Below are positions 1 through 6,767 of a stretch of DNA of 32,654 nt, in pieces. The DNA is from Cyclobacteriaceae bacterium. GTDB lineage: Bacteria; Bacteroidota; Bacteroidia; Cytophagales; Cyclobacteriaceae. Every line of letters begins with the position of its first letter. The first letter of the stretch is position 1. Both the position numbers and the translations under genes were made by a program. Under the pieces are notes generated by a model that ran no database searches, was not told where the DNA came from, and saw nothing but the letters and a program-made list of their open reading frames with translations. The stretch lies in the NCBI GenBank assembly GCA_947458585.1, contig CANGYY010000026.1, positions 1 through 32,654 of the forward strand, given 5' to 3'.

Positions 1-60
1 GATTTACATCACCGAATCAAATTCGTAGTCAAATCCATTTTTGTTACTTACTTTTAATCT

Positions 61-717
61 ATGACTCGAGACATCCTAAGGAAAGCGCTACCCAATCTAA
101 CAGATCCCAAACTATTGGATCGCTTAGTTGAAAAAGGTCAGTTTTTGACCTTTGAGCCTGGCAAAACCTTGATGGAACCCGGACAATTTGTAAAGGCTGT
201 TCCTCTGGTTCTGGAAGGCTCCATCAAGATCATGCGCATGGACGAGGACGGGAAGGAGTTATTTTTATACTACCTAGAAGCAGGAGAGACCTGTGCACTT
301 TCATTGACTTGTTGCTCAGCATCAAGGCCAAGTGAAATCAAGGCAGTAATAGAAGAAAAAGCAACTTTATTATTTATTCCCATTCAGATTCACGAGCAAA
401 TGACCGATGAGTTTAAGCAATGGAAGGATTTTGTTTCGAGCACCTACCAACACCGCTTTCAAGAAATGCTTACCGTATTGGATGCGGTTGCCTTCAAGCG
501 TATGGATGAGCGCTTGATGAATTACATAGTTACCAAAATGAAGCAGTTGAAAACCAATGAATTGCATACCACACACCAGGAGGTGGCCAACGAATTGGGG
601 ACTGCTCGTGAAGTGATCTCCAGATTACTGAAGCAATTGGAAAAGAAAAAGTGGATTGAACTGGGTCGTAATATCATCTACATCCGTGATGACTTCGAAG
701 AGTTGATTAGCAAATAA
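61..717 (+). CDS. Crp/Fnr family transcriptional regulator with clustered cysteines
   Basis: 218 aa, the normal Crp/Fnr length. An N-terminal cyclic-nucleotide-binding-type beta barrel (about residues 20-115) is followed by a long dimerisation helix (about 118-160) and a C-terminal winged helix-turn-helix (about 168-208). The recognition helix reads R183-E184-V-I-S187-R188, which combines the R-E-x-x-x-R of CRP with the E-x-x-S-R of FNR. Cys78, Cys84 and Cys85 lie in the barrel, where CRP binds cAMP. The N-terminal FNR Fe-S cysteines are absent. The gene ends exactly where the convergent universal stress protein gene ends. Matching Crp-type dyads lie upstream of the nearby tauE-like and rhodanese genes, so those are likely targets; no such dyad is visible in the 60 bp before this gene. 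Thiol or persulfide sensing is inference. Family assignment is secure; ligand unknown. Confidence 0.93.
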   Translation: MTRDILRKALPNLTDPKLLDRLVEKGQFLTFEPGKTLMEPGQFVKAVPLVLEGSIKIMRMDEDGKELFLYYLEAGETCALSLTCCSASRPSEIKAVIEEKATLLFIPIQIHEQMTDEFKQWKDFVSSTYQHRFQEMLTVLDAVAFKRMDERLMNYIVTKMKQLKTNELHTTHQEVANELGTAREVISRLLKQLEKKKWIELGRNIIYIRDDFEELISK

Positions 718-1524
718 CTAGCGAAGGATAAGAAGGGGAACCTGGGTTTGAAAGGCCATTTGGATGGACTTACTTTTGGTAAAAAGTTCCTCCCAAAATC
801 CCTGATGTGCATGGCTCATCACCAATATCCCTGGATGTGATTTCATGTAAGTACCAAGTACCTCTGTTGGCTTTTCTCCAGTTAGTGTTAAGAATTCAGC
901 CTTTATACTCGGATATTTTTTGCTGAGGTACTGCTTGATTCCCAATTCCAGAAGAATCTCTTTAAACTCTTGTTTTTCAGTAATTTGTACGTGAATTACC
1001 TGAAGTTTTCCTTTCCATTTTTTGATTTGCTTGGCCAACCAATCCAGCGTTGGAGGTTCGTGCTCGGCAAACTCCAAGCCAAGGACAAATTGATGGAGGT
1101 TGGTTTTGGCCGCAGTCGCAGGAATTACCAGGACTGGAGAGGGGGCCTCGCGGATCACCGAAACTGCCACGGTACCGATCAGTGACTTTGTAATCCCGCT
1201 AGCGCCCTGGGTTCCCATCACAATCAAGTTTACTTTTTGTTTTGAAGCCAGTTGACTGATTTGAAGTGCAGGATTTCCCTCTTCAAGTTTAAACCTCAAG
1301 GCTACCTGAGTATGGGCATGCTTTGCGAGCAATTCCTTGCCTCTTTTTCTTCCTTCTTTGAGTTGCTGTTCGGTAAATAATGCCATCTGAGTTGCAAAAT
1401 CATAGTGCGTTTCAATGACATGGATTACCGTGATCCGATCTACTCTTGGAGATGCTAGTGCCAAGGCGACGTCAAGGGCTTGGAGGGAGTTGTCCGAAAA
1501 ATCTACAGGAACGAGGTAGTGCAT
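718..1524 (-). CDS. Universal stress protein, tandem UspA domains
   Basis: 268 aa, two UspA folds in tandem (about 1-138 and 145-268). It starts with the typical Usp strand MHYLVPVDFSDNS. The first domain keeps the ATP-binding motif G-x2-G-x9-G-(S/T) near residues 103-117 (G-TQ-G...G-T). The second domain has no intact copy of that motif, so probably only the first binds nucleotide. These soluble proteins support survival under starvation, low oxygen or oxidative stress, and in Bacteroidota they often sit beside Crp/Fnr regulators. The gene converges on the Crp/Fnr gene with no spacer and diverges from the tauE-like gene. An imperfect inverted repeat (AACCAGGAATTCCCTGGGTT read on this strand, 1571-1590) lies about 50 bp before the start and could form a 5' leader hairpin. 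Confidence 0.92.
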   Translation of the reverse strand: MHYLVPVDFSDNSLQALDVALALASPRVDRITVIHVIETHYDFATQMALFTEQQLKEGRKRGKELLAKHAHTQVALRFKLEEGNPALQISQLASKQKVNLIVMGTQGASGITKSLIGTVAVSVIREAPSPVLVIPATAAKTNLHQFVLGLEFAEHEPPTLDWLAKQIKKWKGKLQVIHVQITEKQEFKEILLELGIKQYLSKKYPSIKAEFLTLTGEKPTEVLGTYMKSHPGILVMSHAHQGFWEELFTKSKSIQMAFQTQVPLLILR

Positions 1525-1723
1525 ACTGGATCTGCGTTTTATGGTTTAAAAATGAAAGGATGACCCCATAAACCCAGGGAATTCCTGGTTGGAAAAACTA
1601 ATGGAGTATACGGATCTTAAAAGGTTAAAGTTTAGTGATTTAGGTGGTCATGTAACATTTGTCACCGCTTTTGGGGAGGTCGGTGCGCTACTTTTGAGAA
1701 GTAAACTCTAACTTGTCATCTTA
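1525..1723. other. Divergent intergenic region between usp and tauE-like genes
   Basis: 199 bp with no credible ORF or RNA gene. It holds the tauE-like promoter (dyad 1652-1665, -7 box 1689-1696) and an imperfect inverted repeat at 1571-1590 in the presumed leader of the stress protein gene. On the minus strand the best -7-like sequence is TAGTTTTT near 1599-1592, one mismatch from TAnnTTTG; I do not call it. Confidence 0.6.
1652..1696 (+). promoter_or_regulatory. Crp-type operator plus -7 box of the tauE-like operon
   Basis: The dyad GTAACATTTGTCAC (1652-1665) fits GTRA-N6-TYAC, the CRP half-site geometry. A -7 box TACTTTTG (1689-1696) fits the Bacteroidota consensus TAnnTTTG. The dyad begins 37 bp before the box, which puts its centre near -41.5 if transcription starts about 11 bp after the box begins. 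That is the class II activator position, and the dyad lies where a -33 element would be. The same layout recurs at 3654-3698. Box and dyad are seen; binding by the adjacent regulator is inferred. Confidence 0.7.
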
Positions 1724-2530
1724 ATGGACGTGATCGTAATTATTGGTTTTGCTGCTGCTATTTTGATTGGTATCAGTTTGGGTCTGATCGGTGGTGGAGG
1801 ATCCATTCTTACTGTACCCGTGATGGTTTATATCCTGGACATTGATCCAGTTTTGGCTACTGCTTATTCCTTATTTGTAGTAGGAAGCACTTCCTTGGTA
1901 GGTGCAGGTACTTACATGAAAAAAGGATTGGTGAATTACAAAACAGCCTTGGTGTTTGCCATCCCTTCTTTCATCGCAGTATTTCTTACTCGGAAATTTT
2001 TAGTACCCGCACTTCCAGATCCTTTATTTTCTATCGGTGAGGCGATGATTACCAAAAACATCGGAATCATGGTTTTCTTTGCCTTGATCATGCTTGCTGC
2101 ATCGTATTCCATGATTTTTGCTAAAAAATGTGTGGATTGTGAGGAAGATAAGCCCGTCGCATTCAACTTCCCCATGATAGCGCTGGAAGGGTCAGTGGTA
2201 GGAGTAATTACAGGAATTGTTGGTGCTGGTGGAGGGTTCTTGATTATCCCTGCCTTAGTACTTCTGGCCAAACTCCCCATGAAAATGGCGGTAGGGACTT
2301 CACTGTTGATCATTGCTGCTAAGTCCTTAATTGGATTCTTGGGAGACCTTTCCACGCAGACCATCGATTGGCAACTCTTGTTGATATTTACTGGGCTTTC
2401 CATCGTAGGGATTTTTATTGGAAGTGCTTTGTCCAAAAAAATAAATGAAAAGGTTCTCAAAACAGGCTTTGGTTGGTTTGTGTTAGTAATGGGAATTTAT
2501 ATCATAACCAAAGAATTGTTAGCAGTTTAA
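1724..2530 (+). CDS. TauE/SafE family sulfite/anion exporter (membrane)
   Basis: 268 aa, about eight membrane segments in two homologous halves. Each half opens with the family's Gly-rich motif: G20-L-I-GGGGS-ILTVP near residues 20-32 and G164-IVGAGGG-FLIIP near 164-176. Family members export sulfite, sulfoacetate or other organosulfur anions, or move sulfur compounds for cysteine metabolism. The loop joining the halves has a C136-x-x-C139 pair followed by an acidic stretch, compatible with redox or metal/thiol chemistry, although that role is inference. The sterol-desaturase-family gene follows after 6 bp, so the two are co-transcribed. The promoter shares operator and -7 box with the rhodanese gene, which supports a sulfur role. 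Family assignment is firm; substrate unknown. Confidence 0.93.
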   Translation: MDVIVIIGFAAAILIGISLGLIGGGGSILTVPVMVYILDIDPVLATAYSLFVVGSTSLVGAGTYMKKGLVNYKTALVFAIPSFIAVFLTRKFLVPALPDPLFSIGEAMITKNIGIMVFFALIMLAASYSMIFAKKCVDCEEDKPVAFNFPMIALEGSVVGVITGIVGAGGGFLIIPALVLLAKLPMKMAVGTSLLIIAAKSLIGFLGDLSTQTIDWQLLLIFTGLSIVGIFIGSALSKKINEKVLKTGFGWFVLVMGIYIITKELLAV

Positions 2531-2536
2531 GATTCT

Positions 2537-3409
2537 ATGCAAGAATACATTCAGGTCTTCTTAGATGGTTATTACGGGTATTGGGACTACCTCAGTTCGG
2601 AAATTCTATATCCTTCTTGGCACAACTATTTCTGGTGGCTTATTGGTATTTCAATACTCGTATGGGGGCTTGAGTTGGCTTTTCCTTGGCGCAAAAACCA
2701 GGACGCTATTCGAGCGGATTTCTGGTTGGATGGCTTCTACATGTTTTTCAACTTTTTCCTCTTTTCCTTGATAGGATACAATGCGGTATCCAATGTGGCA
2801 GTAGCCGCTTTTTCTGATTTTCTAGGGCTGTTTGGAATTGAAAACTTGGTTGCCATTCAAGTGGCTTCTTGGCCCGCCTGGTCCCAGTTTTTACTACTCT
2901 TTGTCGTGGCTGACTTTATCCAGTGGAACGTTCACCGTTGGCTGCATTACAGTCCTTGGCTTTGGGAGTTTCACAAAGTGCACCATTCCGTAGAGGAGAT
3001 GGGCTTTGCGGCACACCTGCGCTACCATTGGATGGAGACCATTGTGTACAAATCTGTGCAATACATCCCGCTTGCCATGATTGGTTTTGGACTGGATGAT
3101 TTCTTTATCCTACACCTGGTGACCATAGTCATTGGCCACCTCAATCACGCCAATGTGAAGATCACTTATGGTCCGCTCAAGTATGTATTCAATAATCCAG
3201 TCATGCACCTTTGGCACCATGCGAAGGAGCTACCTGCTGGAAGCCATGGAGTCAATTATGGGATTTCTTTGAGCCTTTGGGATTACCTGTTTGGTACGGC
3301 CTACATCCCCAATGATAATGCAAATGAGCCGCTAGGTTTTGAAGCAGTGGAGACCTTCCCAAAAACCTTTTGGCAGCAACTCACCCACCCATGGAACAAG
3401 AAAAAGTAA
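2537..3409 (+). CDS. Sterol desaturase / fatty acid hydroxylase family di-iron membrane protein
   Basis: 290 aa integral membrane protein with the histidine boxes of the fatty acid hydroxylase superfamily: D126...H133-RWL-H137, H146-KV-HH150, H201-LN-H204 and H224-LW-HH228, with further His at 160, 164 and 237. These would hold a non-haem di-iron site that hydroxylates or desaturates a lipid. Membrane segments are predicted around 32-50, 66-88, 115-130 and 175-200. The spacing of 6 bp after the tauE-like gene indicates one operon, and its last 19 bp overlap the next small gene. Placement beside a sulfur exporter and a rhodanese is unexpected for a lipid enzyme. The substrate cannot be read from sequence. 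Confidence 0.9.
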   Translation: MQEYIQVFLDGYYGYWDYLSSEILYPSWHNYFWWLIGISILVWGLELAFPWRKNQDAIRADFWLDGFYMFFNFFLFSLIGYNAVSNVAVAAFSDFLGLFGIENLVAIQVASWPAWSQFLLLFVVADFIQWNVHRWLHYSPWLWEFHKVHHSVEEMGFAAHLRYHWMETIVYKSVQYIPLAMIGFGLDDFFILHLVTIVIGHLNHANVKITYGPLKYVFNNPVMHLWHHAKELPAGSHGVNYGISLSLWDYLFGTAYIPNDNANEPLGFEAVETFPKTFWQQLTHPWNKKK

Positions 3410-3648
3410 GCAAGCTCAGTGCATTGAATAGTTTCCGTTTTGTTGGGATACTATGTCTCCTTCTTGGTCTCGCTCCCTTTTTTCCGGAGCCGCATGTCTG
3501 GGGCAAGATTCGCTGGGTAGCCGGTGGAGCAGTAGGAATGGGAACCATGGATTGGTTGGACCTGCTCTGGCATGGATTTCCTTGGGTACTTTTGGCTCGT
3601 CTCGGGGTACTGGAGTTGAATAAAAGAAAAAAAGCAGCAGTCAAGTAA
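3391..3648 (+). CDS. Small membrane protein, unknown function
   Basis: 85 aa from the ATG at 3391, which overlaps the end of the sterol-desaturase-family gene by 19 bp and implies translational coupling. An upstream in-frame start at 3370 lies deeper inside that gene and is less likely. Two hydrophobic stretches are visible: about residues 15-32 (FVGILCLLLGLAPFF) and about 57-75 (around WHGFPWVLLARLGVLEL). They are joined by a loop rich in Gly and Trp, and the protein ends in a basic tail. I recognise no family. The context suggests an accessory subunit or a partner of the tauE-like/hydroxylase pair. Coding status is supported by the overlap and by fitting between two co-oriented genes. Confidence 0.7.
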   Translation: MEQEKVSKLSALNSFRFVGILCLLLGLAPFFPEPHVWGKIRWVAGGAVGMGTMDWLDLLWHGFPWVLLARLGVLELNKRKKAAVK

Positions 3649-3653
3649 GGGAG

Positions 3654-3698
3654 GTGACTTTTATTACTGAAGATATGGTTGCGCCCGTGGTACTTTTG
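3654..3698 (+). promoter_or_regulatory. Crp-type operator plus -7 box of the rhodanese gene
   Basis: The dyad GTGACTTTTATTAC (3654-3667) fits GTRA-N6-TYAC. A -7 box TACTTTTG (3691-3698) starts 37 bp after the dyad starts, exactly as in the tauE-like promoter, and nine bases (TACTTTTGA) are identical at both. GTGGT (3687-3691) and ACCAC (3699-3703) also flank the -7 box as an inverted repeat, which may add a further control point. Because this promoter exists, the rhodanese gene need not depend on read-through from the upstream operon. Confidence 0.7.
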
Positions 3699-3719
3699 AC
3701 CACCTAAACAACAACGACC

Positions 3720-4055
3720 ATGTTTAATTTCTTTTCTTCTAAAGCAAAAAAATACGAAGATATCCCTGCAGGACCTTTTCACGACCTCATGACCCAACCC
3801 AATGCGGTGGTGATTGATGTCCGCACAGCTGGTGAATTTGCCGGAGGCAAACTTCGTGGAGCACGAAATATCGATATCATGTCTTCGACCTTTGTATCAC
3901 AAATCAAGAACCTTCCCAAAGACAAGACCTACCTCATTTATTGCCGAAGCGGCAATCGAAGCGGGCAGGCTTGTGATAGGATGTGCGAAGAAGGATTTGA
4001 AAATGTAAAAAATCTGGCCGGTGGCATCATGAGATGGCCATTTCAGACTGTTTGA
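3720..4055 (+). CDS. Single-domain rhodanese-like sulfurtransferase
   Basis: 111 aa, one rhodanese domain. The N-terminal VIDVRTAGEF (residues 31-40) is the conserved first motif. The active-site loop is C75-RSGNRS, with Cys75 the persulfide-forming residue, and the C-terminal GGIMRW motif (101-106) is typical of GlpE/PspE-like enzymes. Two more cysteines (85, 89) follow the loop. There is no signal peptide, so it acts in the cytosol, moving sulfane sulfur from thiosulfate or persulfides to acceptors such as glutathione-like thiols or cyanide. Its own promoter carries the dyad shared with the tauE-like operon. A strong bidirectional terminator follows 18 bp after the stop codon. Confidence 0.94.
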   Translation: MFNFFSSKAKKYEDIPAGPFHDLMTQPNAVVIDVRTAGEFAGGKLRGARNIDIMSSTFVSQIKNLPKDKTYLIYCRSGNRSGQACDRMCEEGFENVKNLAGGIMRWPFQTV

Positions 4056-4073
4056 CCTTATTGATGGAATCTT

Positions 4074-4105
4074 AAAAAAGCCTTTCTTTTCGGAAAGGCT
4101 TTTTT
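4074..4105. terminator. Bidirectional intrinsic terminator
   Basis: Stem GCCTTTC (4080-4086) / GAAAGGC (4093-4099) with loop TTTTCG, flanked by A6 (4074-4079) and T6 (4100-4105), so it gives a U-tract on both strands. It ends the rhodanese transcript and, on the minus strand, the DUF2805 transcript whose stop codon is at 4107. Confidence 0.92.
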
Positions 4106-4106
4106 G

Positions 4107-4391
4107 TTAGCGCTTGGGCATTTTATTCAATGCAATTCCTTTTTGCATCCTGGATTTGAAGGTAATTAGGTCTTCAGGGGCTTTTTTGCTGTGTTTGGTG
4201 CTGCGACCTTGCACCCGAGCACGCCACATTTTGAAGGAACTTTTCTTCATTTGAAGACGCATTAGTTGAATGGTCTCTCCCTCAGTAATTCCAAATTGAC
4301 TCAAAATAGCATCAAAAGGGGTGCGATCCTCCCAGGCCATTTCGATGATTCGATCGATGGCTTCAGGCGAAAGTTCTTTTAATTTTTTCAT
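4107..4391 (-). CDS. DUF2805 / TIGR03643 family protein
   Basis: 94 aa from the ATG at 4391 ([20 protein letters not shown]). Longer readings run into the divergent photolyase gene and are rejected. The sequence matches my memory of the TIGR03643/DUF2805 family: an acidic N-terminal helix, the conserved [12 protein letters not shown], a helix-turn-helix-like stretch with FGITEGE, then a very basic tail ([14 protein letters not shown]). The shape suggests a small nucleic-acid-binding protein, but no function is established. It is divergent from the photolyase gene with only 39 bp between start codons, so the two probably share a control region. It pairs with the DUF2256 gene on the far side of the photolyase. 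Confidence 0.85.
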   Translation of the reverse strand: MKKLKELSPEAIDRIIEMAWEDRTPFDAILSQFGITEGETIQLMRLQMKKSSFKMWRARVQGRSTKHSKKAPEDLITFKSRMQKGIALNKMPKR

Positions 4392-4430
4392 TCTTCTAAA
4401 ACCTTGAGGCGCCGGCAAAGTTTTAAGAAT

Positions 4431-5897
4431 ATGAAAATTTCTGTGGTCTGGTTGAAGCGTGATTTGAGGTTGAGTGATCACCAACCCTTGGCTGACGCCA
4501 TTGCCGCAGGATTCCCCATACTTTTGCTGTACTGCTTTGAACCTTCGCTGCTGGCGGCTCCGCAAAGTAGCGATCGGCATTGGCGCTTTGTGTGCGAAAG
4601 CCTCAAAGACATGGAGCAGCGATTAGTTCCACTGCAGGCGAATCTGTTGATCGTCAGAGACGAAGTAAAAACGGTTTTTACCCAAATTCAGCAAGACTAT
4701 TCCATACAATCCGTCTATTCGCACCAGGAAACGGGTATCGCGGTTACTTACGCCCGAGACCGGGAGATGGCGGCTTATTTCTCCGCTCAGGGCATCCCTT
4801 GGAAAGAGTACCAGCAGCAGGGTGTGCAGCGCAAACGTAAAAACAGAAGGGGATGGGAATCTTTTTGGCATACCTTCATGACTGCTCCACTTGCTCATCC
4901 TGAATTCGATCGGGCTACCTTCGTTCCCATTCCTGAAGCGCAGCAACTCAAGCAGGTCTTTAGCACCTTGCCGGAATTTTGGACTACTCCACAAGACATC
5001 ATGCAGCCTGGAGGAGAACGAAACGGGCGTAAGTACTTGAAAAGCTTTCTTGAGGATCGCGTCAAAAACTACAGCAAACAGATAAGCAAGCCCGAAGGAA
5101 GTCGAACAGGCTGTAGCCGATTATCGCCCTATTTGGCTTGGGGATGTCTCTCACTACGGGAAGTGTTTCAAGCTTCAATGCAAAAGTCAGCCACTGGTTT
5201 TCAAGCCCGAAATCTGGCGAATTTCCAGTCGCGCTTGAGGTGGCATTGCCACTTTATCCAAAAATTTGAGATGGAGTCCCGCATGGAAAAAGAGCCCATC
5301 AACCGTGGATTTTTGGCCTTTCCCTACGCCCTCCAACCCGCTTGGATCAAGGCATGGGAAGAGGGCAAGACAGGCTTTCCCCTCGTGGATGCTTGTATGC
5401 GCTGCTTACTCGCGACAGGCTACATTAACTTCCGGATGAGGGCTATGGTGGTCTCTTTTCTTACACATCACTTGAGTCAGCCTTGGAAGTCGGGTTCTGC
5501 CCACCTAGCTCAGCAATTTTTGGATTTTGAGCCGGGTATCCACTATCCTCAATTGCAAATGCAGGCTGGTGTCACGGGGATCAATACCGTGCGCATCTAC
5601 AATCCCGTCAAGCAATCTCAAGAGCAGGACCCAGAGGGAGTCTTTATTCGCAAATGGGTGCCTGAGCTGGCACCTGTGCCTCTTGCATTTTTGCATACAC
5701 CGTGGGAACTGACTCCCCTCGAGTTGCAGGGGCTCGATTTTGCCTACGGTGAAACGTACCCTTACCCCATAGTCGATGTGGAAAAGGCAGCTGCTGAGGC
5801 TAGAGACCGCATCTGGGCAGCACAAAAGGCTCCTGAAGTGGTAGCCGATGCGGTACGCGTATTGGCCAAACACACCCTTTCTAAACGTTGGTCCTAA
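4431..5897 (+). CDS. Cryptochrome/photolyase family flavoprotein
   Basis: 488 aa from the ATG at 4431; a TTG 27 bp upstream in frame is unlikely. The N-terminal alpha/beta antenna-binding domain (about 1-130, starting [16 protein letters not shown]) is followed by the all-helical FAD domain (about 200-488). FAD-domain hallmarks are present: [15 protein letters not shown] (227-241), [14 protein letters not shown] (311-324), the [14 protein letters not shown] helix (335-348), RIYNP (388-392) and a late [14 protein letters not shown] (400-413). The region that in E. coli photolyase holds Asn378 and Trp382 reads H371-Y-P-Q-L-Q-M-Q-A-G. No Trp lies between residues 353 and 408, so the proximal triad Trp is missing. 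DNA repair or blue-light sensing are both possible. Flanked by DUF2805 and DUF2256 genes. Confidence 0.92.
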   Translation: MKISVVWLKRDLRLSDHQPLADAIAAGFPILLLYCFEPSLLAAPQSSDRHWRFVCESLKDMEQRLVPLQANLLIVRDEVKTVFTQIQQDYSIQSVYSHQETGIAVTYARDREMAAYFSAQGIPWKEYQQQGVQRKRKNRRGWESFWHTFMTAPLAHPEFDRATFVPIPEAQQLKQVFSTLPEFWTTPQDIMQPGGERNGRKYLKSFLEDRVKNYSKQISKPEGSRTGCSRLSPYLAWGCLSLREVFQASMQKSATGFQARNLANFQSRLRWHCHFIQKFEMESRMEKEPINRGFLAFPYALQPAWIKAWEEGKTGFPLVDACMRCLLATGYINFRMRAMVVSFLTHHLSQPWKSGSAHLAQQFLDFEPGIHYPQLQMQAGVTGINTVRIYNPVKQSQEQDPEGVFIRKWVPELAPVPLAFLHTPWELTPLELQGLDFAYGETYPYPIVDVEKAAAEARDRIWAAQKAPEVVADAVRVLAKHTLSKRWS

Positions 5898-5898
5898 C

Positions 5899-6045
5899 AT
5901 GAAAAAGCAACACCTGCCCACCAAAATCTGTGTGGTTTGCAATCGCCCCTATACCTGGCGGAAAAAATGGGAAAAAAACTGGGAGGAAGTCAAGTATTGC
6001 TCCGACCGCTGTAGGGGAGACGCCAAAAAGTTAAAGCCGGCTTAG
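5899..6045 (+). CDS. DUF2256 small zinc-ribbon protein
   Basis: 48 aa, ATG one base after the photolyase stop codon, so the two are almost certainly co-translated. Four cysteines form C11-x2-C14 and C34-x3-C38 around a Trp/Lys-rich centre (RPYTWRKKWEKNWEEVKYCSDRC without its flanks), the DUF2256 pattern of a single zinc site. The protein is strongly basic, consistent with nucleic-acid binding. It resembles the zinc-binding domain of small ribbon proteins, but no activity is known. Its stop overlaps the stop of the convergent membrane protein gene by 3 bp. Confidence 0.9.
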   Translation: MKKQHLPTKICVVCNRPYTWRKKWEKNWEEVKYCSDRCRGDAKKLKPA

Positions 6046-6689
6046 CGGAAGGAGGCAGCATAAAATGCAAGCCAAAGCAGTAAGGGAAGGAAATAGGATA
6101 ACAGCACCACAGGAATGCTTTCTTGGATGCTTCTACGACTGATGGTGTGAAATCCAAGCACCCAAACGATCCCGTAAACAAGTTCAAATAGGTTCAGTAG
6201 GGACAGGGGGTAATGGTATTTTTCTGGTACATTTTCCGGTCCCAGCACCCACAGGGCAGACAAGGGTTCAAAGTTTTGGATTTCCAGGTAACTCACCGTA
6301 CCTGATGGATTCATGTACCAGAGAAGTCGAAGTAATTCTGGGAATATAAAGATGAGTTCGGCCACCAAGGCAAATTGCCAGAGCGCTCTAAAATTTACTT
6401 TGTAGCCGATAGTCAAGCCAATGGACCAGAAAAGGAAGGCGATCACGGTGAATTTCCAGAGCAGGGCAAATGGAGTCCAAAGGTAGTTTAGCGTATTAAA
6501 AATGTGAAAAAATAGCAGATCTCCCTGAGCCTCCAATCGTTCCGAATCAGGAATGGCTTCCAAAACGAGGGTATTAGTCAAGTACCTGATTACAAGAAAG
6601 GTAAGCACTAGAAAAACGAAGAAAATTCGCTTGTCAAATTCCAAGGCATCTGAAATTTTTCGGGCTAAAGGGGAAGGTGCTGTTGCCAT
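6042..6689 (-). CDS. Multi-pass membrane protein, unknown
   Basis: 215 aa with about five hydrophobic segments: roughly 22-42, 70-92, 100-122, 160-182 and 190-212. The short N-terminal cytosolic tail begins MATAPSPLARKISDAL. No catalytic motif or transport signature is visible, and I do not recognise the family. Its 3' end overlaps the stop codon of the convergent DUF2256 gene. The secreted TPR protein gene is divergent, 78 bp away. Clean frame and membrane-protein composition support it as a real gene. Confidence 0.8.
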   Translation of the reverse strand: MATAPSPLARKISDALEFDKRIFFVFLVLTFLVIRYLTNTLVLEAIPDSERLEAQGDLLFFHIFNTLNYLWTPFALLWKFTVIAFLFWSIGLTIGYKVNFRALWQFALVAELIFIFPELLRLLWYMNPSGTVSYLEIQNFEPLSALWVLGPENVPEKYHYPLSLLNLFELVYGIVWVLGFHTISRRSIQESIPVVLLSYFLPLLLWLAFYAASFR

Positions 6690-6737
6690 TTTTTCGTCTT
6701 ATCCCCGTAAATCTAAACGTTTGTATTGAATTCACCG

Positions 6738-6745
6738 TAGATTTG
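6738..6745 (+). promoter_or_regulatory. -7 box upstream of the secreted TPR protein gene
   Basis: TAGATTTG matches the Bacteroidota -7 consensus TAnnTTTG and lies 23 bp before the start codon of the TPR gene. A TTTG at 6720-6723 is only 14 bp upstream, shorter than the usual 19-21 bp spacing, so the -33 element is uncertain. Confidence 0.55.
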
Positions 6746-6767
6746 CAGCGTAAACCCTTTACAAGCT

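Noticed and set aside
13-25. CGAAT-CAA-ATTCG inverted repeat before the Crp/Fnr gene
   Set aside because: Only 5-bp arms and a 3-nt loop, with no U-tract and no match to the GTRA-N6-TYAC dyad; likely chance or the tail of an upstream element not in the window.
1936-2460. 174-aa minus-strand open frame opposite the tauE-like gene
   Set aside because: Ser/Thr/Pro-rich, no family resemblance, and wholly antisense to a clear membrane-protein gene: a shadow frame.
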